Shown piece after piece: positions 22,581 to 32,119 of a stretch of DNA of 64,000 bases; position 1 is the stretch's first letter, and every line of letters begins with the position of its first letter. The stretch is from Limnohabitans sp. Jir61 (GTDB taxonomy: Bacteria > Pseudomonadota > Gammaproteobacteria > Burkholderiales > Burkholderiaceae_C), in assembly GCF_003063545.1 (NCBI RefSeq), contig NZ_NESD01000001.1, forward strand, positions 186,001 through 250,000, in the 5' to 3' direction. A program made the position numbers and the translations under genes. The notes below the pieces were generated by a model. It searched no databases and was not told where the DNA came from. It saw only the letters and a list, made by a program, of their open reading frames with translations.

Positions 22581-24392
22581 ATGGCAATGCGCTCCCACTA
22601 CTGCGGTCTCGTGACCGAAGCCCTCAATGGCCAAACCGTGAGCCTGTGCGGCTGGGTTAACCGTCGTCGTGACCACGGCGGCGTGATCTTCATCGACTTG
22701 CGTGACCGCGAAGGCTACGTGCAAGTGGTGTGCGATCCCGATCGCGCTGAGATGTTCAAAGTGGCCGAAGACGTACGCAACGAGTTCTGCGTGCAGATCA
22801 AAGGCTTGGTGCGCCCACGTCCTGATGGCACGACCAACGACAACCTCAAGAGCGGCAAGATCGAAGTGTTGTGCCACGAGTTGACCGTGCTCAACGCGTC
22901 TGTCACGCCTCCGTTTCAAATCGACGACGACAACTTGTCTGAGACCACACGCCTCACACACCGCGTGCTCGACCTCCGTCGCCCGTACATGCAAAACAAC
23001 CTGATGCTGCGCTACAAAGTGTCGATGGAAGTGCGCAAGTACTTGGACGAAAACGGTTTTGTCGATATTGAAACACCGATGCTCACCAAGAGCACACCCG
23101 AAGGCGCGCGCGATTACCTCGTACCTAGCCGTGTGCATGATGGTCACTTCTTTGCGTTGCCACAGTCGCCTCAGTTGTTCAAACAGCTGTTGATGGTGGC
23201 GGGCTATGACCGTTACTACCAAATCACCAAGTGCTTCCGCGACGAAGACTTGCGCGCTGACCGTCAGCCTGAATTCACCCAGATTGATATTGAAACCTCG
23301 TTCTTGAGAGAGGAGGAAATTCGCGACATGTTCCAAGGCATGATCAAGCGCGTGTTCCAAAACACCATCGGCGTGGACCTTGGCGAGTTCCCTGTCATGA
23401 CGTACCAAGACGCCATGCACATTTATGGCTCAGACAAGCCAGACCTGCGCGTGAAATTGCAGTTCACCGAAGTGACCGATGTCATGGGCGATGTGGACTT
23501 CAAAGTGTTCTCAGGCGCTGCCAACATGAAGGGTGGCCGCGTGGTGGCCCTGCGCGTGCCGAATGGTTCCGTGGAAGGCGGCGGCATCAGCCGTGGCGAG
23601 ATCGACGCGTACACCGAGTTCGTCAAGATCTACGGGGCGAAGGGCTTGGCCTACATCCGCGTCAACGACCTGTCCAAAGGCCGTGATGGGTTGCAGTCAC
23701 CCATCGTCAAGAACATCCACGACGCAGCATTGAATGCGGTGTTGGAGCGTTCAGGCGCGCAAAACGGCGACTTGATTTTCTTCGGCGCAGACAAAGCCAA
23801 GATCGTGAATGACGCCATCGGTGCTTTGCGCATCAAGATTGGTCACAGCGAGTTCGGCAAGAAGAACGGTTTGTTTGAAGACCGTTGGGCCCCAATGTGG
23901 GTGGTCGACTTCCCGATGTTCGAGTTCGACGACGAAAGCCAGCGCTATACCGCCGTGCACCACCCCTTCACCGCCCCCAAAGACGGCCACGAAGACTGGA
24001 TGGTCACTGCGCCCGAGAAGTGCATCTCCAAGGGCTACGACATGGTGTTGAACGGTTGGGAAATGGGTGGCGGCTCCGTCCGTATCCACCGCGCTGACGT
24101 GCAACAAAAAGTGTTTGACGCTTTGAAGATCACGCCAGAAGAAGCCCAGCTCAAGTTCGGCTTCTTGCTCGACGCACTGCAATACGGCGCGCCTCCACAC
24201 GGCGGCTTGGCCTTCGGTTTGGACCGCATCGTGACCTTGATGACCGGCGCTGAATCCATCCGCGACGTGATTGCTTTCCCCAAGACCCAACGCGCTCAGT
24301 GTTTGCTCACCCAAGCACCAAGCCCTGTGGACGAGAAGCAATTGCGCGAATTGCACATTCGCTTGCGCAATTTGGATGCAGCCAAGGCCTAA
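22581..24392 (+). CDS. aspS: Aspartyl-tRNA synthetase, probably non-discriminating (Asp/Asn)
   Basis: 603-residue bacterial-type class IIb synthetase with an OB-fold anticodon-binding domain (1-110), GAD insertion and catalytic motifs 2 ([16 protein letters not shown]) and 3 (GLAFGLDR). In the anticodon domain the RRRDHGG sequence has His where discriminating enzymes such as that of E. coli have Leu, and Gly follows in RPDGTTN. This His/Gly pair marks AspRSs, such as that of Pseudomonas, that also charge tRNA-Asn and rely on GatCAB. Whether gatCAB exists here cannot be seen. Confidence 0.97.
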   Translation: MAMRSHYCGLVTEALNGQTVSLCGWVNRRRDHGGVIFIDLRDREGYVQVVCDPDRAEMFKVAEDVRNEFCVQIKGLVRPRPDGTTNDNLKSGKIEVLCHELTVLNASVTPPFQIDDDNLSETTRLTHRVLDLRRPYMQNNLMLRYKVSMEVRKYLDENGFVDIETPMLTKSTPEGARDYLVPSRVHDGHFFALPQSPQLFKQLLMVAGYDRYYQITKCFRDEDLRADRQPEFTQIDIETSFLREEEIRDMFQGMIKRVFQNTIGVDLGEFPVMTYQDAMHIYGSDKPDLRVKLQFTEVTDVMGDVDFKVFSGAANMKGGRVVALRVPNGSVEGGGISRGEIDAYTEFVKIYGAKGLAYIRVNDLSKGRDGLQSPIVKNIHDAALNAVLERSGAQNGDLIFFGADKAKIVNDAIGALRIKIGHSEFGKKNGLFEDRWAPMWVVDFPMFEFDDESQRYTAVHHPFTAPKDGHEDWMVTAPEKCISKGYDMVLNGWEMGGGSVRIHRADVQQKVFDALKITPEEAQLKFGFLLDALQYGAPPHGGLAFGLDRIVTLMTGAESIRDVIAFPKTQRAQCLLTQAPSPVDEKQLRELHIRLRNLDAAKA

Positions 24393-24438
24393 CATTGGCT
24401 CAATGGCATTGGCTCAGTTGCACTTCGGTGCAAACGAC

Positions 24439-24463
24439 AAAGGCTCCCTCGGGAGCCTTTTTT
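24439..24463 (+). terminator. Rho-independent terminator after aspS
   Basis: A 10-bp stem, AAAGGCTCCC paired with GGGAGCCTTT, has a TC loop and a following TTT run. A second small hairpin with a TTCG tetraloop (TTGCAC/GTGCAA, 24418-24433) lies just before it. Confidence 0.88.
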
Positions 24464-24475
24464 CATGTGTGCGAT

Positions 24476-25051
24476 TTATTGCTGTGCGTCTAAATTCAAG
24501 ACGCTTGCGAGTGGCACATCGTCAGGTGCGGTGTAGTCCGCTACGATCCATGCGCGACTCGGGTGTTCCGCTGCTTCATGTAAAAACTCTTTGATGATGC
24601 GAATCGAGCCAAAGTCGAGTGCGGCAAACGGTTGGTCTAGCAAAGTGATGGTTGCGCCTGAGGCAAGGGCCGCGATCACCATCACCTTGCGACGACTGCC
24701 TGCGGAGAGCATGTGCAGTTGCTTCTCGCGATGCTCATTCATATTCAGCGCATCAACCAAGTCGTTGAGTACTTCGTGATGCCACTGTGGGTAGTGTGGG
24801 CGCAGGGCATCCCAGCAAGCTTGCACAGTCGTGGCATCGTGTTCGGGGCTTTGCAGGTCGATCCAGAACACACCACCTTCAGGTGCAATCACCTTTCCAG
24901 CAGTGGGCTGCAGATCTCCTGCCAATAAGCGCAACAGCGTGGTTTTGCCTTTGCATTCATCACCACACACCCAGCTCACGCCAGGTGACCAAGTGAAAGA
25001 TAAGTTGTGAATCGGGCCGCAAGTGACGCCTTGGACTTCGAGGTGAAACAT
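24476..25051 (-). CDS. Orphan ABC transporter ATP-binding protein (CcmA-like size)
   Basis: About 191-residue single ABC ATPase. Walker A is GDECKGKTT, the signature is LSAGSRRK instead of LSGGQ, and Walker B is ITLLDQPFAALD. No permease gene is adjacent, so the partner and substrate are unknown. The short length resembles CcmA-type ATPases, but no ccm genes are nearby. Start chosen at the ATG (25051) that gives MFHLEVQG; an ATG 15 bases upstream is possible. Divergent from the hydrolase gene. Confidence 0.8.
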   Translation of the reverse strand: MFHLEVQGVTCGPIHNLSFTWSPGVSWVCGDECKGKTTLLRLLAGDLQPTAGKVIAPEGGVFWIDLQSPEHDATTVQACWDALRPHYPQWHHEVLNDLVDALNMNEHREKQLHMLSAGSRRKVMVIAALASGATITLLDQPFAALDFGSIRIIKEFLHEAAEHPSRAWIVADYTAPDDVPLASVLNLDAQQ

Positions 25052-25128
25052 AGATGAGGTACACATGCCGTTATCGTACGCAAAACAACTGCGTGATCTT
25101 CTGTGTATCGACTAGGATGATTGCAGTT

Positions 25129-26169
25129 ATGACTGTCTCCAAATTCCCCGCTGTTCAATTTCATCTGCCCAAAGGCAGCCGTCACTTGGCCTATAGCTCA
25201 GTCGGCGACGTCAAAAGCCCGCATGTGTTGTTGTGCTTGCCTGGCTTGTTAGAAACCCGCGCCACGTTTGACTCGCTGCTGCAAGATGCTGAAGGGTTAC
25301 ATGGTTTGCGGGTGGTGAGCCTTGATGTGTGCGGACGTGGCGATGCCAGCATCTTGCCGGGTGACAAGGGCTACACCATGCAGGTGTATTTGGAAGACGT
25401 CGAACATTTCATTCGCGCCGAGTTGATGCCCGAAGGCAAGCCCGTGCCCTGCATCGAAGTCTTGGGCACGAGCATGGGCGGAATTTTGGGCATGTACTTG
25501 GCCAGCGATGTGCACAACCATGTCAGCGGTTTGTTTCTGAACGACATCGGTTTGGATTTGCCTTGGATGTCGATCTACGGGCTGTACGACGGCATGAAGA
25601 AAGACGGTCGTCTGCCCACGCCCGAAGAGATGGCTGCCAAGTTCAATGTGAGCATTGGCGCTGTTTTGGCGGTGCAGTCGCCTTCGCATTTTGATTTGCC
25701 CTACCGCAAAGACTGGAAGGGTATGAAGTTTGGCCACTTGTTGAGTGCATTCAAAGGACCGTTGCGTTTGATGCATGGCAGCGACTCTGGCGTGTGCACA
25801 GCTCAGCAGGTGAAAGAGTTGAAAAGCGAGTTTCCTAAGGCACAAGTGCTTGAGGTAGCGGGTGCTGCGCACCCTGTGCCGTTCAATGCAGCGGTGAACA
25901 AGTTTGTGTTGGCTTCTCTCGATTTGCCTGTTGCGCCTGTCGCCAAGGCTGAGCTACCTAAGGTCGAACCACACAAAGCCTTTAAGCAAATGGACATGGC
26001 TCTTGAACCGGGCTCAGTTTGGAAAGAAACCACTGTGGCAATCGATGAGCCCGTTGAGGTGATGACATCGGTGGAAGTGATGAAACCCTTAGAAGTAGCC
26101 GAGCCAACGCAGCCACCTAGCCTGTGGGCTTGGCTTAAGCGGCAGTTGTTAGGCACCACAAAGAAGTAA
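25129..26169 (+). CDS. Alpha/beta hydrolase fold protein with C-terminal extension
   Basis: 346 residues. The hydrolase fold shows the oxyanion region LCLPGLLETRATFDSL, nucleophile elbow GTSMG, a likely catalytic acid in HGSDSG and His in GAAHPVPF. After about residue 265 follows a roughly 80-residue acidic/Val/Pro-rich tail ending in a basic WLKRQLLG segment, unusual for the family. The start at 25129 has AGGA 11 bases upstream; frames starting at 25117 or 25054 are possible. The 3' end overlaps the converging methyltransferase gene by 35 bases. Substrate unknown. Confidence 0.75.
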   Translation: MTVSKFPAVQFHLPKGSRHLAYSSVGDVKSPHVLLCLPGLLETRATFDSLLQDAEGLHGLRVVSLDVCGRGDASILPGDKGYTMQVYLEDVEHFIRAELMPEGKPVPCIEVLGTSMGGILGMYLASDVHNHVSGLFLNDIGLDLPWMSIYGLYDGMKKDGRLPTPEEMAAKFNVSIGAVLAVQSPSHFDLPYRKDWKGMKFGHLLSAFKGPLRLMHGSDSGVCTAQQVKELKSEFPKAQVLEVAGAAHPVPFNAAVNKFVLASLDLPVAPVAKAELPKVEPHKAFKQMDMALEPGSVWKETTVAIDEPVEVMTSVEVMKPLEVAEPTQPPSLWAWLKRQLLGTTKK

Positions 26170-27289
26170 CTTCTTTGGCACGTGCAGCGTGCAGTGGGTC
26201 GTTCTCGTCAGTCGCTTTGCCATGACGTGGCTTGATGTCGTGGCGGTTGGTCACTTGCAAACCCGCTTCACTGATCCAGTTCAGCAACTCTTCGCGGCTA
26301 CGCAGCCCCAAGTGCTCAGCCAAGTCCGACAAGATAAGCCAACCTTCGCCATTGGGTGCGAGGTGCTCACGCAAACCACTGAGGAAACCACGCAACATGC
26401 GGCTGCCTTCGTCATACACAGCGTGTTCGATGGGTGAGCTGGGGCGCGCAGGCACCCACGGTGGGTTGCACACAATCAAGGGTGCTTGCCCTTCTGGAAA
26501 TAAATTGGTTTGCAACAGCTCTACTTTGTCGATGCGTTGCAAGCGTTTCAAGTTTTCGTGTGCACAGGCGAGGGCACGTGGGTCTTGGTCTGTCGCGATG
26601 ATGCGTTGCACGCCGCGTTTGGCCAACACGGCAGACAACACGCCAGTGCCAACGCCAATGTCAAACGCGAGTGATTTGTCTTTGATGGGCGTATTCGCTA
26701 CCAGGTCTACATACTCGCCTCGCACGGGCGAGAACACGCCGTAGTGTGGGTAGATGCGGTTGTTGGGTGCATCACCTAAGGCTGTAATTTCGACACCTTT
26801 TTTGCGCCACTCGTGCGCACCCACCACGCCTAAAAGTTCGCGCAGCGACACCATGCAGGCATCACCATTGGCGGGGCCCCACGCTTCGGTGCAGGCTTGC
26901 TTCAAATCTGGTGCGCGGCGCAGGGGGATGGTGTAGTCGCCATCCAAAGGCACGATCACCATGGCCAAGATGCGGGCGCGTTGGCCCAAAGCGAGGCGAT
27001 GTGCATTGAAGGCTTGTACGGGCGAGAGTTCAGTCTCTGGCTTTTTGTTTTTCTTTGGCTTGCGCTCAGTGCGACGGGCCAAGGCTTGCAGCAGTTGGCG
27101 AGCGTTGTGAAAGTCACCTTTCCACAACAGGCCCGTGCCCTCACAGGCCAAGCGGTAGGCTGTGTCGGCTGACATCGTGTCGTCAGCGGCTACCACGCGG
27201 CGAGGGGCTGCAGCGCCGCTTTCGGCGCGCCAGGTGGGTAAGTTGTCTAGTGGGGTTGGCATGGCGGCATCATAGAGGGCTGCTGCCAT
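26135..27289 (-). CDS. Class I SAM-dependent methyltransferase
   Basis: 384 residues. The C-terminal half has SAM motif I AFDIGVGTGVLSAVLA and the catalytic NPPW, the arrangement of N5-glutamine or N6-adenine/guanine methyltransferases such as PrmC and RlmG. The N-terminal 150 residues are not a domain I recognise, with a Lys-rich stretch RRTERKPKKNKK near 75. The target is unknown. MPTPLDN (ATG at 27262) could be the true start; neither start has a clear ribosome binding site. Confidence 0.75.
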   Translation of the reverse strand: MAAALYDAAMPTPLDNLPTWRAESGAAAPRRVVAADDTMSADTAYRLACEGTGLLWKGDFHNARQLLQALARRTERKPKKNKKPETELSPVQAFNAHRLALGQRARILAMVIVPLDGDYTIPLRRAPDLKQACTEAWGPANGDACMVSLRELLGVVGAHEWRKKGVEITALGDAPNNRIYPHYGVFSPVRGEYVDLVANTPIKDKSLAFDIGVGTGVLSAVLAKRGVQRIIATDQDPRALACAHENLKRLQRIDKVELLQTNLFPEGQAPLIVCNPPWVPARPSSPIEHAVYDEGSRMLRGFLSGLREHLAPNGEGWLILSDLAEHLGLRSREELLNWISEAGLQVTNRHDIKPRHGKATDENDPLHAARAKEVTSLWCLTTAA

Positions 27290-27300
27290 GTGTCTGGCTG

Positions 27301-28131
27301 TTACTGTGGGCTAAATTCCCAAATGACGCCTGTTTGCCAGCGATTGCTTTCTGGCTCTACCCAAAATTTCCCGCCCATGGCTACGGTATTGGAGTCTGCC
27401 AAGTGTGTAAAGCGAACGAAGGGTTTGATCGATTCGCCATTGCTCAATGCCACATTCATGGCGACTTGTGCATATTGCCCTCGGCGTTGGGTGTTCACGA
27501 TGTCTTTGTAGCCCGTATTGACTTCTGACAGCTTGGATGTGTGTCGGCCGTAAATCAACATCCCAGCATCTATTTCCCACATATCGCCGCTTGACCAGCG
27601 AACTGGCAGCCAGAGCTGACTGGCGCTGCGTTGATAGCCACCATAGGTCGTACCTTGGAAGGTAGAGGTGCCTCGAAGGTCATTCCAGAGTGTGTGGTAC
27701 GCCAAGCCGGAGAAGAATCCTTCTTTGGTCGGACTGTCACTGAACAAAGGGAACAAGGCTCGCCAACGTGTTTCTAGGTTGGTTACCCCACTCATGCTGC
27801 CTGAGCTTTTGCTGTCGTAATTTTGTCTGCCCAGCAAAATATCGCCTTCAAATTGACCCAGCGGCATAGGCGCCCATTGGTTGATGCGCGAATGCAAACC
27901 AATTTCAGGCCCCTTCAATTGCATGAGGTCTGGCTCTTTGTATGAGTTGAAGCCTGCACTCAAACCCCATTGGACGTAGGTGTTAGTTGGCTCAGTTGTC
28001 TGTGCCCAACTCATGGGTAAGGTCGCTAGGGTAAGAATTGCAATGAGTATTTTTTTGGCATGCGCAGTTTTTACCAGACTTTTGTGTAGCTTATGAGCTG
28101 AGGCACACTTGCGCTCACAACATGAAAACAT
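27301..28131 (-). CDS. Putative outer-membrane beta-barrel protein, unknown function
   Basis: 276 residues with a signal segment (ILIAILTLATLPMSWA) followed by alternating hydrophobic/polar strands rich in Trp, Tyr and Gly and ending in a strand-like WQTGVIWEFSPQ, which suggests a small outer-membrane barrel. The only ATG upstream of the signal gives a 27-residue Cys-rich n-region and overlaps the divergent EEP gene's start by 10 bases. That is odd, and the true start may be a non-ATG codon further in. No named family recognised. Confidence 0.6.
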   Translation of the reverse strand: MFSCCERKCASAHKLHKSLVKTAHAKKILIAILTLATLPMSWAQTTEPTNTYVQWGLSAGFNSYKEPDLMQLKGPEIGLHSRINQWAPMPLGQFEGDILLGRQNYDSKSSGSMSGVTNLETRWRALFPLFSDSPTKEGFFSGLAYHTLWNDLRGTSTFQGTTYGGYQRSASQLWLPVRWSSGDMWEIDAGMLIYGRHTSKLSEVNTGYKDIVNTQRRGQYAQVAMNVALSNGESIKPFVRFTHLADSNTVAMGGKFWVEPESNRWQTGVIWEFSPQ

Positions 28132-28859
28132 TCAAAGTCGCCACCTACAACATCCACAAAGGCGTGCAAGGCCTAGGGCCTGCGCGTCGACTTGAGATAC
28201 ACAACCTCGGACACGCCGTTGAGCAGTTTGATGCCGACATAGTGTGCCTGCAAGAAGTGCGCGCCTTCAATCGCCAGCAAGCTCGCCGTTTCAAGCATTG
28301 GCCTACGCAAGGCCAGGCTGACTTTCTGGCGCCTGAAGGCTACACGCCTGTCTATTGCACCAACGCCATCACCAAACACGGCGAGCACGGTAACGCCTTG
28401 CTCAGTCGCTGGCCCGTGCTGCAGCACCGCCATGAAGACATGTCGGACCATCGCCTTGAGCAACGTGGCCTTTTGCATGTCTTGCTACAACTGCAAGAGC
28501 GCGAAGTCCATGTCATCGTGGTTCACCTCGGGCTTTTGCCAGGAAGCCGAATTCGCCAAACGCAGCAATTGCACGATTTCATCGAACGCGAAATTCCTGC
28601 CAATGCACCACTGTTGGTGGCAGGTGACTTCAATGATTGGGGTAGCGCCGTGGCACGCATGATGGCCACTGTGGGCTTGCACACCAATCAGGGTAAGGCG
28701 CACCCTACGTACCCCTCGCGTTTGCCGCTGGTGCAGCTCGACCACGTTTACGCCCGTGGCGTGCATCGCGTGGCTACGCACGTGCCGCGTGGCCCGATTT
28801 GGGGCCAAATGTCCGACCACTTGCCTTTATTGGTCGAGTTTGCTTGGGATGCGCCTTGA
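28122..28859 (+). CDS. Endonuclease/exonuclease/phosphatase family protein (YbhP-like)
   Basis: 245 residues of the EEP superfamily: TYNIHKGV with the metal-site Asn, LQEVRAF, VVHLGLLP, GDFNDWG and the C-terminal SDHLPL, all catalytic blocks of this fold. It is directly coupled to a cardiolipin synthase, exactly as ybhP-clsB in E. coli, which suggests a role in phospholipid metabolism. The biochemical substrate is unknown. Confidence 0.88.
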   Translation: MKTFKVATYNIHKGVQGLGPARRLEIHNLGHAVEQFDADIVCLQEVRAFNRQQARRFKHWPTQGQADFLAPEGYTPVYCTNAITKHGEHGNALLSRWPVLQHRHEDMSDHRLEQRGLLHVLLQLQEREVHVIVVHLGLLPGSRIRQTQQLHDFIEREIPANAPLLVAGDFNDWGSAVARMMATVGLHTNQGKAHPTYPSRLPLVQLDHVYARGVHRVATHVPRGPIWGQMSDHLPLLVEFAWDAP

Positions 28860-30040
28860 GTCATACACACGCTCATTCACACGACATGCGCCTGTTGATT
28901 GGCGGTGTGGATTTGTTTGCGGCCATGGTCGAAGCCATGGATGCGGCGCAGCATGAGGTATTGCTAGAAACCTATATCTTTGACTTTGCTGGATCGGGGG
29001 CCGATGTAGGCCAAGCACTTGTCCGCGCAGGGCAACGGGGTGTGCGCGTGTGTGTGGTGGTTGACGGGGTCGGTACAGGTGAGTTGCCTGCGCTATGGGC
29101 TCAACGATTTGATCAAGCCGGTGTTCAGGTGCGTGTTTTTGAACCCGCTGTCGGTCTAGGTTTCTGGTTGCCACATCGTTGGCGGCGTATGCACCGCAAG
29201 CTGTGCGTGGTGGATTGTGCCGTGGCGTTCTGTGGCGGCATCAACATCTTGGACGACTACCTCGACCCGCATGTGGATGGCTTGCTCAAATTTCCTCGTT
29301 TGGACTATGCGGTGCGCATGCAAGGCCCTTTGGTTGATGCGGCACACGACACCATGACGCAGCTGTGGTCGCGCATCGAGGCCGTCCGCGATTTACGCAG
29401 CCAAGATTTGAGTCGCGCAATTGACGCTTTGCGCAGCGCATCGCAGAAGCTGCATTTGCCTGCGCGAGATGAAACGCAGCTTGTTCTGCGGGATAACGTG
29501 CGCCATCGCACCCACATCGAACGCACCTATCGCAAAGCCATTGGTGCGGCGCGGCACGACATTCTTGTGGCCAATGCTTATTTCTTTCCAGGGCTGCGGT
29601 TGCGCCGTGCTTTGGTGATGGCGGCGCGCCGTGGCGTGCGTGTGCGTTTGTTGTTGCAAGGGCAGTACGAATACTTCTTGCCCTACCGCGCGGCGCGTCA
29701 ACTGTATGGTCAGTTGATGGCGGCCGGCGTGGAGATTTACGAATACCACGCCAGCTTTTTGCACGCTAAGGTGGCGGTGGTCGATGGCAAGTGGCTCACC
29801 GTGGGCTCCTCTAACCTTGACCCTTTCAGCCTCCTGCTGGCGCGTGAGGCCAATGTGGTGGCACACAACCCGCCCTTGGCCCAAGCGCTACAAGCCAGTT
29901 TGACGGATGCCATCGCGCAGGGCGCTACCCGTGTGGACCCTCACGCTTATCTCAGCCGTGGCTGGCGCGAACGCTTGGTCGATGCCTTGGCCTCAGCCGT
30001 GCTGCGCTTTGGCGTGTTCTTAACGGGTAAACGCTACTGA
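28856..30040 (+). CDS. clsB: Cardiolipin synthase (ClsB type, phospholipase D family)
   Basis: Phospholipase D-superfamily enzyme of cardiolipin or phosphatidylglycerol synthesis. Two HKD motifs are visible: HRKLCVVDCAVAFCGG and HAKVAVVDGKWLTVGSSN. There are no N-terminal membrane segments, as in ClsB. I place the start at a TTG (28856) that overlaps the upstream stop as TTGA; an ATG at 28886 is the alternative. It would be about 394 residues. Partner of the upstream EEP protein. Confidence 0.88.
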   Translation: MSHTHAHSHDMRLLIGGVDLFAAMVEAMDAAQHEVLLETYIFDFAGSGADVGQALVRAGQRGVRVCVVVDGVGTGELPALWAQRFDQAGVQVRVFEPAVGLGFWLPHRWRRMHRKLCVVDCAVAFCGGINILDDYLDPHVDGLLKFPRLDYAVRMQGPLVDAAHDTMTQLWSRIEAVRDLRSQDLSRAIDALRSASQKLHLPARDETQLVLRDNVRHRTHIERTYRKAIGAARHDILVANAYFFPGLRLRRALVMAARRGVRVRLLLQGQYEYFLPYRAARQLYGQLMAAGVEIYEYHASFLHAKVAVVDGKWLTVGSSNLDPFSLLLAREANVVAHNPPLAQALQASLTDAIAQGATRVDPHAYLSRGWRERLVDALASAVLRFGVFLTGKRY

Positions 30041-30085
30041 ACTCTGCGCACATAGGGTTTTTGCTTCGCTGATACCATCATCCCT

Positions 30086-30781
30086 ATGACTGCAAAAGAC
30101 AACTTCGAAGGCACGCCCGTTTCTGTCAAGATCCGCGAGCGCATTGCTGCCTCACGCAAACGCTTCCACAGCAATGACAACATTGCTGAGTTCATCCAAC
30201 CTGGCGAATTAGAAGCCCTGCTCGACGAAGTCGAAGTCAAGATGCAAGGCGTGCTCGACAGCTTGGTGATTGACACCGAGCACGACCACAACACCGGCGA
30301 CACCGCTCGCCGCGTGGCCAAGATGTACTTGCAAGAAGTCTTCAAAGGCCGCTACGTCAAAGCACCGGCCATCACCGAATTCCCCAACGCTGAGCATTTG
30401 AATGAGCTGATGATCGTCGGCCCCATCACTGTGCGCAGCGCCTGTAGCCACCACTTTTGCCCCGTCATCGGCAAGATTTGGATTGGCGTTTTGCCCAACG
30501 AGCGCACCAACGTCATTGGTTTGTCTAAGTACGCACGCTTGGCCGAATGGGTCATGGGCCGTCCCCAAATTCAAGAAGAGGCCGTGGTCCAGCTGGCCGA
30601 CCTCATTCAAGAAAAAACACAGCCCGATGGCTTGGCCATCGTGATGGAGGCCAGCCATTTCTGCATGTCATGGCGCGGTGTGAAAGACATGGACAGCAAG
30701 ATGATCAACTCGGTCATGCGCGGTGCTTTCTTGAAAGACCCCAACTTGCGTCGTGAGTTCTTGTCTCTGATCCCCAAATAA
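30086..30781 (+). CDS. folE: GTP cyclohydrolase I
   Basis: Converts GTP to dihydroneopterin triphosphate, first step of folate synthesis. The 231 residues carry the zinc ligands Cys120 and His123 (SACSHHFCPV) and Cys193 (HFCMSW), plus HDHNTGDTARRVAKM. It is followed 12 bases later by a BLUF photoreceptor gene and then DUF429, apparently one transcript. Confidence 0.96.
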   Translation: MTAKDNFEGTPVSVKIRERIAASRKRFHSNDNIAEFIQPGELEALLDEVEVKMQGVLDSLVIDTEHDHNTGDTARRVAKMYLQEVFKGRYVKAPAITEFPNAEHLNELMIVGPITVRSACSHHFCPVIGKIWIGVLPNERTNVIGLSKYARLAEWVMGRPQIQEEAVVQLADLIQEKTQPDGLAIVMEASHFCMSWRGVKDMDSKMINSVMRGAFLKDPNLRREFLSLIPK

Positions 30782-30792
30782 GGATAAATGCC

Positions 30793-31218
30793 ATGTTGGT
30801 TCGTTTGCTATACGTCAGCCGTTCGGTCAAACCCGAAACCCCAGAAGAGACAGAATCTATTCTCAACAGCTCCCGCGAGCACAACATTAGTAACGGCATT
30901 ACCGGCGTGCTGTGTTTTGGTGGCGGCATTTACTTGCAAGCCATCGAAGGTGGCCGCAACCAAGTGAACGCTCTTTACACCCACATCGTCAAAGACCCGC
31001 GCCACAAAGACGTGGTGATCTTGGACTACCAAGAAATCACCGAGCGACGCTTTGGTGGTTGGACCATGGGCCATGTGCGCCTCGACAAACTCAACCCATC
31101 CATCGTGTTGAAGTACTCTGAAACACCTGAGCTCGACCCCTACGGTGTGTCGGGTAATGTGTCGTTCGCGTTGCTGGAAGAACTGATGGCCACTGCGTCC
31201 ATCGTCGGTCGCGCTTGA
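30793..31218 (+). CDS. BLUF-domain blue-light sensor (FAD)
   Basis: 141 residues: one BLUF domain and a short C-terminal helix, with no output domain. Residues needed for the photocycle are present: Tyr7 (LLYVSR), Asn31 and Gln49 (YLQAIEG, 18 residues apart as in AppA), Trp90 and Met92 (GGWTMGHV). It binds FAD and probably acts on a separate partner. An AAGGA ribosome binding site precedes the ATG. Lying 12 bases after folE, it is probably co-expressed with pterin synthesis. Confidence 0.92.
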   Translation: MLVRLLYVSRSVKPETPEETESILNSSREHNISNGITGVLCFGGGIYLQAIEGGRNQVNALYTHIVKDPRHKDVVILDYQEITERRFGGWTMGHVRLDKLNPSIVLKYSETPELDPYGVSGNVSFALLEELMATASIVGRA

Positions 31219-31219
31219 T

Positions 31220-32035
31220 GTGACTTTGATCGGCTGCGACTTCAGCAGCAGCCCCACCAAACGTAAACCCATCGTCGTGGCTGTCGGCCACGCCAAGTCT
31301 GGTCGCGTGCAGCTACAAAGCCTGCTGCGCTTTGACACCCTTGCATCCTTTGCTAATTGGTTGAAGCAGCCCCAGGCGTGGGTGGGCGGTTTCGATTTAC
31401 CTTTCGGTTTGCCGCGCGAGTTGGTTGAAACCTTGGGCTGGCCCACCAACTGGCTGCCTTGCATGCAGCACATCACCGCACTCAGCCGCGCCGAGATACG
31501 CGACACCTTCAAAGCCTTTTGCGATGCACGCCCTGTGGGCGGCAAATTTGCCCATCGCGCTACAGATACTCCCGCAGGCTCAAGCCCATCCATGAAGTGG
31601 GTCAACCCACCCGTCGCCTACATGCTGCATGCGGGCGTACCGTTACTCATTGAGGCAGGCGTCTCGTTGCCACGCTTGCACAGCGCAGACCCATCACGCA
31701 TCGCACTCGAAGCCTACCCAGGCCTGCTGGCGCGTGAGCTGATTGGCAACACCAGCTACAAAAGCGACGACAAAGCCAAACAAACGCCCGAGCGCCTGAT
31801 TGCCCGCAAGCAGCTGCTGCAAGCGCTGGAGGTGGGCCAAACCCGTTTGGGCTTGCGCCTCAAGCTCACCCACGCCCAGCACGACACGTTGGTCGACGAT
31901 GCCAGCGGTGACAGCCTAGACGCCGTGCTTTGCATGGTGCAAGCCGCGTGGGCACTGGCCCAACACGAGGCAGGAGATGCTCACTATGGCCTTCCAGGGT
32001 GTGATTCGCTCGAAGGCTGGATCGTCACCGCTTAA
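31220..32035 (+). CDS. DUF429 domain protein
   Basis: 271 residues resembling DUF429 proteins, which have an RNase H-like nuclease fold: an early Asp in IGCDFSSSPT, GGFDLPFGLP in the middle and LVDDASGDSLDAVLC near the end supply acidic residues typical of that fold. The start is GTG at 31220, 1 base after the BLUF stop, so translation is probably coupled. Biological role unknown. Confidence 0.75.
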   Translation: MTLIGCDFSSSPTKRKPIVVAVGHAKSGRVQLQSLLRFDTLASFANWLKQPQAWVGGFDLPFGLPRELVETLGWPTNWLPCMQHITALSRAEIRDTFKAFCDARPVGGKFAHRATDTPAGSSPSMKWVNPPVAYMLHAGVPLLIEAGVSLPRLHSADPSRIALEAYPGLLARELIGNTSYKSDDKAKQTPERLIARKQLLQALEVGQTRLGLRLKLTHAQHDTLVDDASGDSLDAVLCMVQAAWALAQHEAGDAHYGLPGCDSLEGWIVTA

Positions 32036-32119
32036 AAAATGAATTAATTGGTATTAATTTTTGTGCCATTTTGGCTATAGTTGTGCATCGCAACAAAACT
32101 GCTTGGCGCAGAAGTTTTT

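Noticed and set aside
25190..25225. tRNA-like string (TAGCTCAGTCGG) resembling a D-arm
   Set aside because: It lies within the hydrolase coding region, and no T-arm (GGTTCGA) or acceptor stem follows.
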